From contig NZ_CP155618.1 in assembly GCF_031128465.2 (NCBI RefSeq), positions 4,082,501-4,146,500 on the forward strand: DNA of 64,000 nucleotides, given 5' to 3'. Source of the DNA: Mariniflexile litorale. Its GTDB lineage: Bacteria; Bacteroidota; Bacteroidia; Flavobacteriales; Flavobacteriaceae. Positions 15,158-23,949 of this stretch are shown one piece after another (the first letter of the stretch is position 1; each line of letters opens with the position of its first letter). The notes beneath the pieces were generated by a model. That model had not been told where the DNA came from and ran no database searches. It saw only the letters and a program-made list of their open reading frames with translations. The translations under genes were made by a program, and so were the position numbers.

Positions 15158-17071
15158 TTACCAACCTGGATTTTGTATCAGTTTATTATTGTTAATAATA
15201 TCTGTTTCAGAGATTGGCCACAAATAATCTCTTGACGAAAATTGTAAAGTACCTGTTGGAATAATGTTATAATAATCTGTTGTGCTTATCCCTTGTACAT
15301 TCCAACCTTTTACATCTCTATTGAAAAAATCGGTAGCTCTTTTCCAGCGCTTGATATCCCAATAACGTTGCCCTTCAAAAACAAGTTCTATCATACGTTC
15401 TTGTTGCACGATTTCTCTAAAACCGTCTTTTGTTGTAGGCTTAGTTGGGTTGTTTGAAGCACTAGCCCAAGATGCAACTACGCCGTCGAGACCTGCACGC
15501 TCACGCACTTTATCAATCCATATTTGAGCTTCAGGAGTATTTCCTGATTCATTTAAGGCTTCAGCATATAATAAATATATATCTGCTAATCTTATTACAG
15601 GAAAAGGATACTGTTTGATAGAATATATACTATTACCATTATTCAATACATTTTCATAGTTTACTAGTTTTTTTGCTAAATAACCTGATATAGAAAATAA
15701 CTTATTATCGATATTTCCAGATAACTCCCCTTTTTTGCCTCTATAAATAAAAGGATTCGATTCGCTTGTTCTTCCTTGTCCAAACCAAACACCGCCATCA
15801 AAAGCTAGAGAGGCATGAAAACGCGGCTCTCTATTCATATGCAATTTTGCCGTTTGAAAACCTAACTCAATATAATTTTCTTCTGAAGCATCAGCAGTTA
15901 CCACATCATATCGATTTGCATAATCAAAATTCACATCTTCATCTATTGGAACCCCATTTTCTGTATAGAACATTTCTGCGATAGCAAGTGTAGGAGAATA
16001 GCTGTTCCCTAATTCTTCTCTTGAATCTGATGTTACATTCGGATCTATAATACCTTGTGCTTTTTCTTGTAGGTTGTCGGTTAAACTTCCTGTAGCTCCC
16101 CAAATAACCTCGCCATTCCATGGCATAGCCAAACTATTTCTTATTGATAATTTTCGTTTGGTTCTATCTGAAAGTCCTGAAATTCCATCCACATAATTAT
16201 AAAGTTCTAAACCAGCTTCTTCAGCAATATCTATAGCTTCTTTACATGCTGTAGCTGCAAGCTCCCATTTTTCTTCACTATAGGTTTGATTAAATAAGTT
16301 ATTCCCATCCTTATCTTTAAAAGTAGAATAATCGGTATTACCATTAAAAAAAGGACTTGCAGCAGTAACCATAACTCTAGCTTTAATAGCAGATGCTATT
16401 GGGGCTGAAATTCTACCATACTCTGTAATATCAATTATTGTATTTGGTAAATTAGGAATGGCTTCATCTAAAAGTTGCACGATATATGTAACAACTTCAT
16501 CAATGGGTTTACGAGTTACTCTAACAACATCAAGACCAGCACCAACTTCAATATTCTCATCTATAATTGGAATAGGTCCATACATTCTCATTAAATAAAA
16601 ATGGTAATACGCTTTAAGAAATTTAGCTTCTGCTTCCCAACGTACTTTTTCATCCAATTTAAGATCAAAAGGTTCGTCTAAATTCTCCAAAAATATATTA
16701 CAATTACGTAATGCTATAAATAAGTTTTTTCCACTTGAATTAGCATTACCCCAATATCCAATTAAAGGATTATTGGTATTTTGTCCTCCAATAGATATTC
16801 TATGAGAATGCCAGTTTGAAGTTCCCATTGCATTAGCTTGTAAAAATATTTCATCACTAGCAATCAAAGCAGGATTACCTGTTGAAGCATCTGAAAAGTT
16901 TGGTAAAGCGTTATATAGTGTTGCTAAAAAACGTTCAGCACCATCTCTAGTCTCAAAAGCATCCTCAATAACGGCGACATTTTCTGGAACTACATCTAGA
17001 TATTCTGAACAAGAAGTTCCAAGCAGTACCATGAATAATGCAATACTATTTTTTATGGATCTTATTTTCAT
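15158..17071 (-). CDS. SusD/RagB-family nutrient-binding lipoprotein (pectin PUL)
   Basis: The protein is about 637 residues long and begins with a lipoprotein signal (lipobox LLGTSC) followed by SEYLDVVPENVAVIEDAF, the usual start of SusD proteins. The four-TPR helical scaffold is visible as alpha-rich segments (EAKFLKAYYHFYLMRMYGPIPI). The C-terminal block RERMIELVFEGQRYWDIKRWKRA is diagnostic. SusD lids close over the SusC barrel and bind the glycan at the cell surface. An upstream in-frame ATG at 17098 is possible; I prefer 17071 because the signal peptide begins there. It follows susC at once and should form a SusCD complex with it. Confidence 0.93.
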   Translation of the reverse strand: MKIRSIKNSIALFMVLLGTSCSEYLDVVPENVAVIEDAFETRDGAERFLATLYNALPNFSDASTGNPALIASDEIFLQANAMGTSNWHSHRISIGGQNTNNPLIGYWGNANSSGKNLFIALRNCNIFLENLDEPFDLKLDEKVRWEAEAKFLKAYYHFYLMRMYGPIPIIDENIEVGAGLDVVRVTRKPIDEVVTYIVQLLDEAIPNLPNTIIDITEYGRISAPIASAIKARVMVTAASPFFNGNTDYSTFKDKDGNNLFNQTYSEEKWELAATACKEAIDIAEEAGLELYNYVDGISGLSDRTKRKLSIRNSLAMPWNGEVIWGATGSLTDNLQEKAQGIIDPNVTSDSREELGNSYSPTLAIAEMFYTENGVPIDEDVNFDYANRYDVVTADASEENYIELGFQTAKLHMNREPRFHASLAFDGGVWFGQGRTSESNPFIYRGKKGELSGNIDNKLFSISGYLAKKLVNYENVLNNGNSIYSIKQYPFPVIRLADIYLLYAEALNESGNTPEAQIWIDKVRERAGLDGVVASWASASNNPTKPTTKDGFREIVQQERMIELVFEGQRYWDIKRWKRATDFFNRDVKGWNVQGISTTDYYNIIPTGTLQFSSRDYLWPISETDIINNNKLIQNPGW

Positions 17072-17114
17072 TTTTTTTATATTAATTTCGTTATACATTT
17101 TAAAACAGTTTTAA

Positions 17115-20100
17115 TTAAAAGCCTATCTGAAGTCCTACGTTTATTACACGTTGAAGCGGATAATTAAGCCCGTTTCCTCCTAACTCTGGATCCCATAATT
17201 TAAACTTACTCCAAACAGCTAAATTGCTACCATTAGCATAAAGTCTTAATCGTTGTAACCCTAATTTGCTGTTCTCATCCAAAAGGTTAAACCCAACTTC
17301 TAGCTGTTTTAATCTCAAAAATGTTCCGTCTCTCAACCACCATGTACTAGTTTTAACATTATTATCAACTACACGTGTAGATAGTCTTGGATATAACGCA
17401 TATACATCTCTATTTTCTTCAGACCAATGATCATCTGCATAAACTTGTAATAAACCATTCTCTCCTAATGTTCCATTTCCTCCAAAAGTAGATCCTGTAG
17501 TACTGTTTAAAAACGGACCTGTGCTTATTGGATCTATAAAAAACGAACGCTCTCCTATACCTTGAAAAAATGCATTAAAATCCCATTTTTTATATCCCAT
17601 AGAAAACCCAAAGCCATAGGTTATTTTTGGTACTTGAGGCTTTCCAATTGGTGCTTTATCTAAATCACTAATTTTACCATCGTTATTAAGATCTTTATAT
17701 TTAATATCACCACCTCCATAATCGACACCAGGTGTACCGAATTGAGTAGGTGAATTTTTTGCTTCGTAATCGTCAACAAACAATCGCTCTGCAATAAAAC
17801 CTTGAGCTACACCGGTATTATTACCAATGTTTGAACGCCAAGGTGCTCCAATTGCTGAATAGTCTGGCTCTTCAAAAACTTTGAATTCATTATCAGCATA
17901 CACAAAAGTAGCTCTACCTTGTATCCAGAAGTCTTTATTAAAAGTGTGGTTTATATCTAATGAGGCATCAACACCAAAAGCTCTTACTTCTCCAATATTG
18001 GTTTGTAATAAAGCTTGTAAACCTAAGGTAGAAGGAATGTCTTGTCGTACTTGAAGAATACTGCTTCTGTTATCTTGAAAGATATCGGCTCTAAACTGTA
18101 TATCATCATCAAATAGATTTAAATCTAAACCAATATTAACTTTTTCAGAAGTTTCCCAAGTTACTAATGGGTTTGCATAACGAGCAATAGACACCCCATT
18201 TATAGAAGTGTTGAATGTTTCTCCAAATGTATATCCTGTACCAGGATTATTAATATCAACATTAGATAAATAGAAAAACCTGTCTTGTCTACTATTACCA
18301 ATTTGATCATTACCTACTATACCATAAGATGCTCTAAATTTAAGTTTACTTATAACATTAGATTTGAAAAACTTTTCGTTAGACACCACCCAACCTGCAC
18401 CGGCGGAAGGAAAGAAACCAAAACGATTTTTTTTAGCAAATCGCTCTGAACCATTATACCCAAAGTTGAACTCGACAAAATAACGATCATCATAACCGTA
18501 ACTAAACCTTCCTGCAAATGTAAGATTTCTACTAGGCAAAGATAGTTCTACAGTACTTGCGTTCCCATCTAAAAGGTCTCTAGCCGTCATAACCGCTAAA
18601 CCTGTAACACTATGCTTTTCATTAAATGTTCTTGCGTAATCCAATGCTGTTTCCGTATAAAAAACAGAGTTGTTGGTTCTAGACCCCGGTTCTAACTGTA
18701 AAGCTTCATTACCATCCGAAACTGGTGATAACACATAGTCTCCTGACACAGGGTTATACTCAGTAACTCTATAGAAATAGGGTATATACGATCTACGATT
18801 TTCGAAAGCAGATGTTGTATTAATATTTCCTAAAAAACGACCACGTAAGCCAGGCGTTATTGAACTTAAATCTTGTTTTAATTCTAACTGAACCAAAGAT
18901 AATTGTCTTCTATAGTCTTTATAGCCTCTTTGTAATTCAGCATAAGGATTATACCATGTTGGACCTGTTTGAGTACCGCTTCCCAATCTTGGTCCTTGAT
19001 CATTACCAAATGGAATATGTGGGATCCCTTCTAAGGCTTCAGTGGGATCAAAAACAGCAGGAAAACGTACTGGACTTGTACGTACAGCTGCATTATAAAT
19101 GGCATTTCCTCCTTGAAGAGGCCCTCTAAGATCGTCGATGGTGGCATGTAATCGCACAATCATTTCGGTATTTTGATGCAAATCCATATTAATATTAGAT
19201 CTCAATAAATATTGATTGAACTTAATATTATTATTGAAGCCATTAGCGTTATCATTCTTTAAAAGTCCACTATCTGATGAGTAAGATCCTGCCACATAAT
19301 AACGTACTTTATCACCACCACCTCTAACGTTTAGGTTAAACCTTGTAGATAAAGCATAGTCGTTAAATAATTTATCATACCAATCTACTTGTGGAAAAAC
19401 ATTAGGATCTAAACCACGTTCCACACCATCTATTTGTCTTTCAGTAAATGTTGCAAAATCACCTCTTGTTCTACCTGCTTCATTTTGCATTCTCATATGC
19501 GTTAACGGATCTGCTAATTTTATTAATGACACAGGTTGACTAAATGAAGATTCGTACCTCACATTCAAAACAGGCTTTCCTTTGATACCTGTTTTAGTTG
19601 TTACCAATATGATACCGTTAGCACCACGTGCTCCATATATAGCTGTTGTTGTTGGATCTTTAAGAACTGAAAAACTTGCAATATCATCTGGTTGTAATCT
19701 AGCCAAATCATCTACAGTTAACTCAACACCATCAATTAAAATTAATGGTCCATTTTGTCCATTAAAGGAAGCTACACCTCTTACAAAAAATTGTGCATTA
19801 TCTGCACCTGGCTCTCCACTATTTTGGAAAGCTATTACACCTGAAAGCCTACCAGCTAAAGCAGTTGTAAGGTTACTAGATGGTATTTTTAGCTCGCTAG
19901 GATTTATGGTACTTATGGCTCCAACTACCGATTCCTTTTTCTGGGATCCATAACCTACAATTACCACCTCTCCAAGAGCTGCTAAATCGTCTTGTAATGT
20001 TACACTAATTGAGGGTGAGTCTCCTACCGTTACATCTAATGTTTTCATTCCAATATAAGAGAAGTGTAATACGTCTCCTTTATTGGCTGTAATTTGGAAA

Positions 20101-20624
20101 TTTCCGTCAAAATCTGTTTGCGTCCCTTTTTTTGTTCCAATTACAGATATATTAACACCAGGTAAAGGAATACCTAAAGCATCTTTAACGATACCTGTCA
20201 CTTGTTGTTGAGGTTCTTCTTTTAAATTAATTTTATCAGGAAGTATTACTATTTCATTTTTTTTGATAATGATTTGTCTTTCATCAACAACATACCCCAA
20301 ATTAGAGCCTTTCAACACTTTATTTAAGACTTTACTGATGGGTTCTTTGTTAAATTTAATTTTACCAATAACTTTATTAAGTTCGGGCAACACATCATCA
20401 TTAAAAAGAAAAACAAATTCACTTTGGTTCTCAATATTCTTAAATACATCACTTAAAGAGGCTTGTTCTAAGTCTATCTTCAAATTAACGTTTTGAGAAT
20501 ACGAATTGTCTGTAAAAGAATAAAATGAGAAAATAAATAAAAAAATTATGAGGTATTTCATAATCTGGAGGGTTTTGCTCCTAATAAAAACATAGAAGTC
20601 ATAGTTTAGTTGGTTTTTTTCCAT
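17115..20624 (-). CDS. SusC-like TonB-dependent transporter with STN signalling domain (pectin PUL)
   Basis: The 1169-residue outer-membrane protein has, in order, a leader and signal segment, an STN (secretin/TonB short N-terminal) domain at about residues 45-120, a CarboxypepD_reg-like domain at about 140-220 (GIPLPGVNISVIGTKKGTQTD), a plug domain with GEVVIVGYGSQKKE and PLILIDGVEL, and a long beta-barrel. STN-bearing SusC proteins contact a FecR anti-sigma factor in the periplasm, and both FecR and the sigma factor are encoded just upstream. It should import pectic oligosaccharides and report their presence. An internal ATG at 20561, directly before the hydrophobic segment, is an alternative start; I keep the longer form since STN-type receptors often carry such leaders. 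Confidence 0.93.
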   Translation of the reverse strand: MEKNQLNYDFYVFIRSKTLQIMKYLIIFLFIFSFYSFTDNSYSQNVNLKIDLEQASLSDVFKNIENQSEFVFLFNDDVLPELNKVIGKIKFNKEPISKVLNKVLKGSNLGYVVDERQIIIKKNEIVILPDKINLKEEPQQQVTGIVKDALGIPLPGVNISVIGTKKGTQTDFDGNFQITANKGDVLHFSYIGMKTLDVTVGDSPSISVTLQDDLAALGEVVIVGYGSQKKESVVGAISTINPSELKIPSSNLTTALAGRLSGVIAFQNSGEPGADNAQFFVRGVASFNGQNGPLILIDGVELTVDDLARLQPDDIASFSVLKDPTTTAIYGARGANGIILVTTKTGIKGKPVLNVRYESSFSQPVSLIKLADPLTHMRMQNEAGRTRGDFATFTERQIDGVERGLDPNVFPQVDWYDKLFNDYALSTRFNLNVRGGGDKVRYYVAGSYSSDSGLLKNDNANGFNNNIKFNQYLLRSNINMDLHQNTEMIVRLHATIDDLRGPLQGGNAIYNAAVRTSPVRFPAVFDPTEALEGIPHIPFGNDQGPRLGSGTQTGPTWYNPYAELQRGYKDYRRQLSLVQLELKQDLSSITPGLRGRFLGNINTTSAFENRRSYIPYFYRVTEYNPVSGDYVLSPVSDGNEALQLEPGSRTNNSVFYTETALDYARTFNEKHSVTGLAVMTARDLLDGNASTVELSLPSRNLTFAGRFSYGYDDRYFVEFNFGYNGSERFAKKNRFGFFPSAGAGWVVSNEKFFKSNVISKLKFRASYGIVGNDQIGNSRQDRFFYLSNVDINNPGTGYTFGETFNTSINGVSIARYANPLVTWETSEKVNIGLDLNLFDDDIQFRADIFQDNRSSILQVRQDIPSTLGLQALLQTNIGEVRAFGVDASLDINHTFNKDFWIQGRATFVYADNEFKVFEEPDYSAIGAPWRSNIGNNTGVAQGFIAERLFVDDYEAKNSPTQFGTPGVDYGGGDIKYKDLNNDGKISDLDKAPIGKPQVPKITYGFGFSMGYKKWDFNAFFQGIGERSFFIDPISTGPFLNSTTGSTFGGNGTLGENGLLQVYADDHWSEENRDVYALYPRLSTRVVDNNVKTSTWWLRDGTFLRLKQLEVGFNLLDENSKLGLQRLRLYANGSNLAVWSKFKLWDPELGGNGLNYPLQRVINVGLQIGF

Positions 20625-20652
20625 AATTTTGGATTAGTTAAATTAAACAATG

Positions 20653-20708
20653 CCTGTTGTAAAACAGGTTTTTGGCAGGACATGTTGGTAGCATGTCCTG
20701 TTTTTTTT
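20653..20708. other. Tandem stem-loops between fecR-like and susC genes
   Basis: CCTGTT/AACAGG (20653-20668) and CAGGACATG/CATGTCCTG (20676-20700, perfect 9-bp stem, 7-base loop) lie side by side. A run of eight T follows on the plus strand. On the minus strand, where both flanking genes are read, the run is a leading A tract. The structure is therefore an ideal plus-strand terminator and, in the sense transcript, a pair of hairpins just before susC. Confidence 0.7.
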
Positions 20709-20711
20709 ATA

Positions 20712-21923
20712 TCATATATCTTGTAGTATTTTGTATGTATTGCTATTCTTTTTTTCGTATTTACAAGAAGCAGCTGTTACAATATTTTTTAAAGTTTTAT
20801 GAATGCTATCTGTTAGAAAAAGCTTTCCTGTAATGTTTATATTTGAATTTAATGTCTTATCAAATTCAATTTTAATATTATAGAATCGCTCCACTTTTTT
20901 CACGACGTCAATTAAAGATTGGCTTTCAAATTGTATAACTCCTTTGGTCCATAATATATAATCATGAGTATTCACTTTTTTAAGTAAAACATCTTTACTT
21001 TTATTATTCCAAGCCGCCAATTCTCCTGGCACCATTCTTATTTTTTCAGAACCAAATAATTTATCTTTAACAATATTAACCGATCCTTCTGCAAGAACAG
21101 TTAAAATAGATGCATCTGTATCATATGCTGATACATTAAACTTAGTTCCTAAAACTTCTATAGAAAATTCATCTTCAACAGTTTTAACTATAAATGGTTT
21201 ATCTTTATTTTTTTCAACTTCAAAAAATGCTTCTCCTAATAAATAAACTACGCGTTTATTTCCTATAAACTTTTCAGGAAAAATAAATTGTGTTCCAGCA
21301 TTTAAATGTACAATTGAACCATCTGATAGTTTTACTATACTTCTTTTTCCATAAGGAACTACAAGCGTATTTAAAACTTCTTTTTCTATTTTATTATTTG
21401 AAGCTAATGTATTATTTAGCGTATCTTTTTTATTTAAAATAACTTCCCCCGCTTCATCATATTCAATCAAAGACTCCTTTTCACTTATTAAATACTCTTC
21501 TCCTTTTGCTACGATTAATTTAGTTTCGGCAATGGAATCTAATGCGTAAGAATTTATGTTTGAAAAAGGTTTTATATTATTTGTGGAATTATAGAAGTAA
21601 TAAAATAAGGTTGTACTTAAAAGAATTACTATTAATGCTGCATATTTGAGCCCTGATCTTAAAATCCTGTATTTACTTTTAGGTTTTTTAAGATTATGTA
21701 TTCTAAAATTAACCTGTTCAATAATTTTTTGTTTTTCATCACGAGTCAACTTACTTTCTTCAGATTTAACTACTTTTAAAATAGCTTTTAATTGCATTAT
21801 ACTATTCTTCTCCTTGGAATTACTTTTTATATAGTTTTCCCAAAAAACAATACTATCTGGATTGGTTTCATATATCCAATCTAAAAATGTTTTATCTTCT
21901 AAATATTCTAAATTTTTTTTCAT
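20712..21923 (-). CDS. FecR-family anti-sigma factor
   Basis: The protein is about 403 residues long. The N-terminal cytoplasmic part (residues 1-85, beginning MKKNLEYLEDKTFLDWI) should hold the sigma factor. A single transmembrane helix is at about 92-110. The periplasmic part holds the FecR domain (VPYGKRSIVKLSDGSIVHLN, GEAFFEVEKNKDKPFIVKT, VLGTKFNVSAY) and a C-terminal DUF4974-like segment. It transmits the signal from the STN domain of SusC to the ECF sigma factor encoded upstream. An ATG 36 bases upstream is possible, but family members begin near the chosen one. Confidence 0.92.
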   Translation of the reverse strand: MKKNLEYLEDKTFLDWIYETNPDSIVFWENYIKSNSKEKNSIMQLKAILKVVKSEESKLTRDEKQKIIEQVNFRIHNLKKPKSKYRILRSGLKYAALIVILLSTTLFYYFYNSTNNIKPFSNINSYALDSIAETKLIVAKGEEYLISEKESLIEYDEAGEVILNKKDTLNNTLASNNKIEKEVLNTLVVPYGKRSIVKLSDGSIVHLNAGTQFIFPEKFIGNKRVVYLLGEAFFEVEKNKDKPFIVKTVEDEFSIEVLGTKFNVSAYDTDASILTVLAEGSVNIVKDKLFGSEKIRMVPGELAAWNNKSKDVLLKKVNTHDYILWTKGVIQFESQSLIDVVKKVERFYNIKIEFDKTLNSNINITGKLFLTDSIHKTLKNIVTAASCKYEKKNSNTYKILQDI

Positions 21924-22008
21924 TCTAATTAAATTAATGGCAAACACAAGAAAGGGCAAAAACTATAATCTTGTAGACAGATTTTTACTTTTTTTAAAAA
22001 TTTGGTTA

Positions 22009-22036
22009 AAATAAGGGAACCAAAGCTCCCTTATTT
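22009..22036. other. Stem-loop between sigma factor and anti-sigma genes
   Basis: AAATAAGGGA (22009-22018) pairs perfectly with TCCCTTATTT (22027-22036) around an 8-base loop. On the minus strand the stem ends in T-rich sequence, so it may partly terminate sigma-factor transcripts before the fecR-like gene. The rest of the 278-base gap is very AT-rich and has no further ORF. Confidence 0.5.
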
Positions 22037-22201
22037 ACTAAACAAAATATTAAATCTAGACATCACTAAACCTATATAAAGGTAGAGTGACACTTAAAGA
22101 CTTTTTGTAGACACTTTTTTATTTTTTTTTCTAAAAAAATATAGCTAGATACAAAAAACAAAATATTTTAAAGAAAAAAAATGAAGATAAAAAACTAGAT
22201 A

Positions 22202-22816
22202 TTAGTCTTTTATGTAAAAAAACAAAAAGTGTGTAATAATATTTTTATTTTTTTTGTAAATGTCGCTTTTACGTAGCTTTTTTATAGCTCTATACACTTG
22301 TTTACGTACTGAATTATGATTTATTTTAGTTATATCGGAGATTTCCATATAACTAAAACCTTTATTGAACCTTAGGTACAGTATTTCTTGCTGTTTAGGT
22401 GTTAACTCTGCAATGAGCTTAGAAATGATCTTTCTTTTATGTTGTTCTCTTTCATCGGTAATGGTTATTTGTTCTATACTCGATTCTGATAATAAAGAGA
22501 ATTCATTTATATTTTCTATGTTTCTGCTTTTTCTTTCTGCTTTTAACTTTCTAAAAAGAGTATGTTTCAAAACAGTAAATAAATAGAATTTTATATCTTT
22601 TGGAGTAGAAAGATTTTTTCTATGCTCATAAATATCTAAGAAAACATCTTGAATAGTATCTTTTATATAATCTCTATCTGGATATAATTTCATTCCATAA
22701 GAAAATAAATCATCGACATTGAGATTATAAATTGATTCAAAAGATTCTTTATCACCTTCCACAAATTTAGACCAAGAATATTCTTCTTTTTTTATGACAC
22801 TCGTATCTTTTATCAT
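22202..22816 (-). CDS. ECF RNA polymerase sigma factor
   Basis: The 204-residue protein has sigma-70 region 2 at about residues 25-90 (DLFSYGMKLYPDRDYIKDTIQDVFLDIY) and region 4 at about 130-185 (LTPKQQEILYLRFNKGFSYMEISDI followed by NHNSVRKQVYRAIKKLR). Regions 1 and 3 are absent, as in ECF factors. It is the first gene of the pectin PUL and should be released by the FecR protein when SusC binds substrate. The extended, lysine-rich C-terminus is unusual but still within range for Bacteroidota sigma factors of this group. Confidence 0.92.
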   Translation of the reverse strand: MIKDTSVIKKEEYSWSKFVEGDKESFESIYNLNVDDLFSYGMKLYPDRDYIKDTIQDVFLDIYEHRKNLSTPKDIKFYLFTVLKHTLFRKLKAERKSRNIENINEFSLLSESSIEQITITDEREQHKRKIISKLIAELTPKQQEILYLRFNKGFSYMEISDITKINHNSVRKQVYRAIKKLRKSDIYKKNKNIITHFLFFYIKD

Positions 22817-23141
22817 ACAAAAATTTAGCTTGAGGGATGGGGAATAAAGTTGCTATTATTCAATATTACCATTTTTAATCAAAATTAACAATTCATTATA
22901 ATAAAAATGAAAATAAAACTTGATTAAAAAATTATACTATAAATTCTAACATACGTATTTATAAAGATAAATTGAAAAGTCTTTTTAGTATATTATTAAA
23001 TAGTGAAGTGGTAACAATTTTTATTAACAAATTAATAAAGAGCGTGTTACATGTTAGGAAGGTACTTTTGTTTTATTTATTTACTGTTCTGAAGCATACT
23101 CTCTCTTTAAAATGTCAATTAAAAGTAAGCTCTTTAAAAAA
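22817..23141. other. Intergenic region upstream of the pectin PUL sigma gene
   Basis: This 325-base gap is AT-rich and has no convincing ORF. A near-consensus -7 element TAAATTTT (22820-22827, minus strand) directly precedes the sigma factor ATG. A perfect TAnnTTTG match also lies on the plus strand at 23063-23070, but no gene follows it on that strand. Confidence 0.4.
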
Positions 23142-23843
23142 TTAAGGCGTTTTTTTTATATACTTGGGTATGTAACTAAAATTTTTTTCTTCGGTAAGTT
23201 TTCCATCTTTATAATATTTCCAAATACCATCTTTTTTATCATTTTTATACAACCCTTCAGCCACTAATTCGGCTTTAGGAGAATAATATTTTGAATAACC
23301 ATGTAGTTCACCATTAACATAAATTAATTCACTTAACAACACATTTTTATTTGAATACATCACAGAAACACCATCAAGTTTCCCATTTTTATAAATTTGT
23401 TTTTCTGCTAGTTGTCCGCTAGGATAATACACGGTACGCTCTCCATTTAAACTACCTGAATCGTTATAATGTTCTAATGTTAAAAGTTTATTATTGGTTT
23501 TTTGATAATATTTCCATTCACCAATATATTTTTTGCCATCCATTTGCCCTTCACTAATAACTTTTCCAGTTGAAGCAAAAAATTTCACATAAGCTTTATT
23601 ATCCGTTTCATTAAATTCCTTGGTAGCTGTTAAAACTGCCTTTTTCTTAATGTTTTTATAAAACTTAAATACGCCTATTTCTTTACCATGAGAAAAGGCT
23701 CCTTCATATCTTAAAATAGAAGTGCCATCAAAGTTCTTTTTCCAAATACCATGATACTTTCCATTGGTATCCAATTGATTAATTTCCTGTGCTAAAACTA
23801 GTGTACTAACAAATAAAAAAAGGATTGTAAAAGCTCTTTTCAT
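23142..23843 (-). CDS. YwqK-family MORN-repeat protein
   Basis: The 233-residue protein has a signal peptide (KRAFTILFLFVSTLVLAQ) and then repeated MORN/YwqK-like units of 20-24 residues, such as YYPSGQLAEKQIYKNGKLDG and YSPKAELVAEGLYKNDKKDG. Databases often label these toxin-antitoxin system YwqK antitoxins. There is no toxin gene beside it, and an exported protein is unlikely to be an antitoxin here. Its role is unknown; the repeats suggest an extended beta-structure in the periplasm or outer membrane. Confidence 0.8.
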   Translation of the reverse strand: MKRAFTILFLFVSTLVLAQEINQLDTNGKYHGIWKKNFDGTSILRYEGAFSHGKEIGVFKFYKNIKKKAVLTATKEFNETDNKAYVKFFASTGKVISEGQMDGKKYIGEWKYYQKTNNKLLTLEHYNDSGSLNGERTVYYPSGQLAEKQIYKNGKLDGVSVMYSNKNVLLSELIYVNGELHGYSKYYSPKAELVAEGLYKNDKKDGIWKYYKDGKLTEEKNFSYIPKYIKKTP

Positions 23844-23949
23844 AAAAACGACTTTATAATATTTTTAAATTCTTGAATAACCTATAAACGAAACTATGTC
23901 TTTGAAATTGTGTACAACAAAAAAGCTGCCAATTAAGGCAGCTTAGAAA

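Noticed and set aside
23063-23070. Perfect TAnnTTTG on the plus strand.
   Set aside because: No clear -33 element is present, no plus-strand gene follows before the opposite-strand ORF, and such an 8-mer is expected by chance in AT-rich DNA.
23142-23843. YwqK-type protein as half of a toxin-antitoxin system.
   Set aside because: The protein has a signal peptide and no toxin gene lies beside it, so the antitoxin label is unlikely to describe its role.
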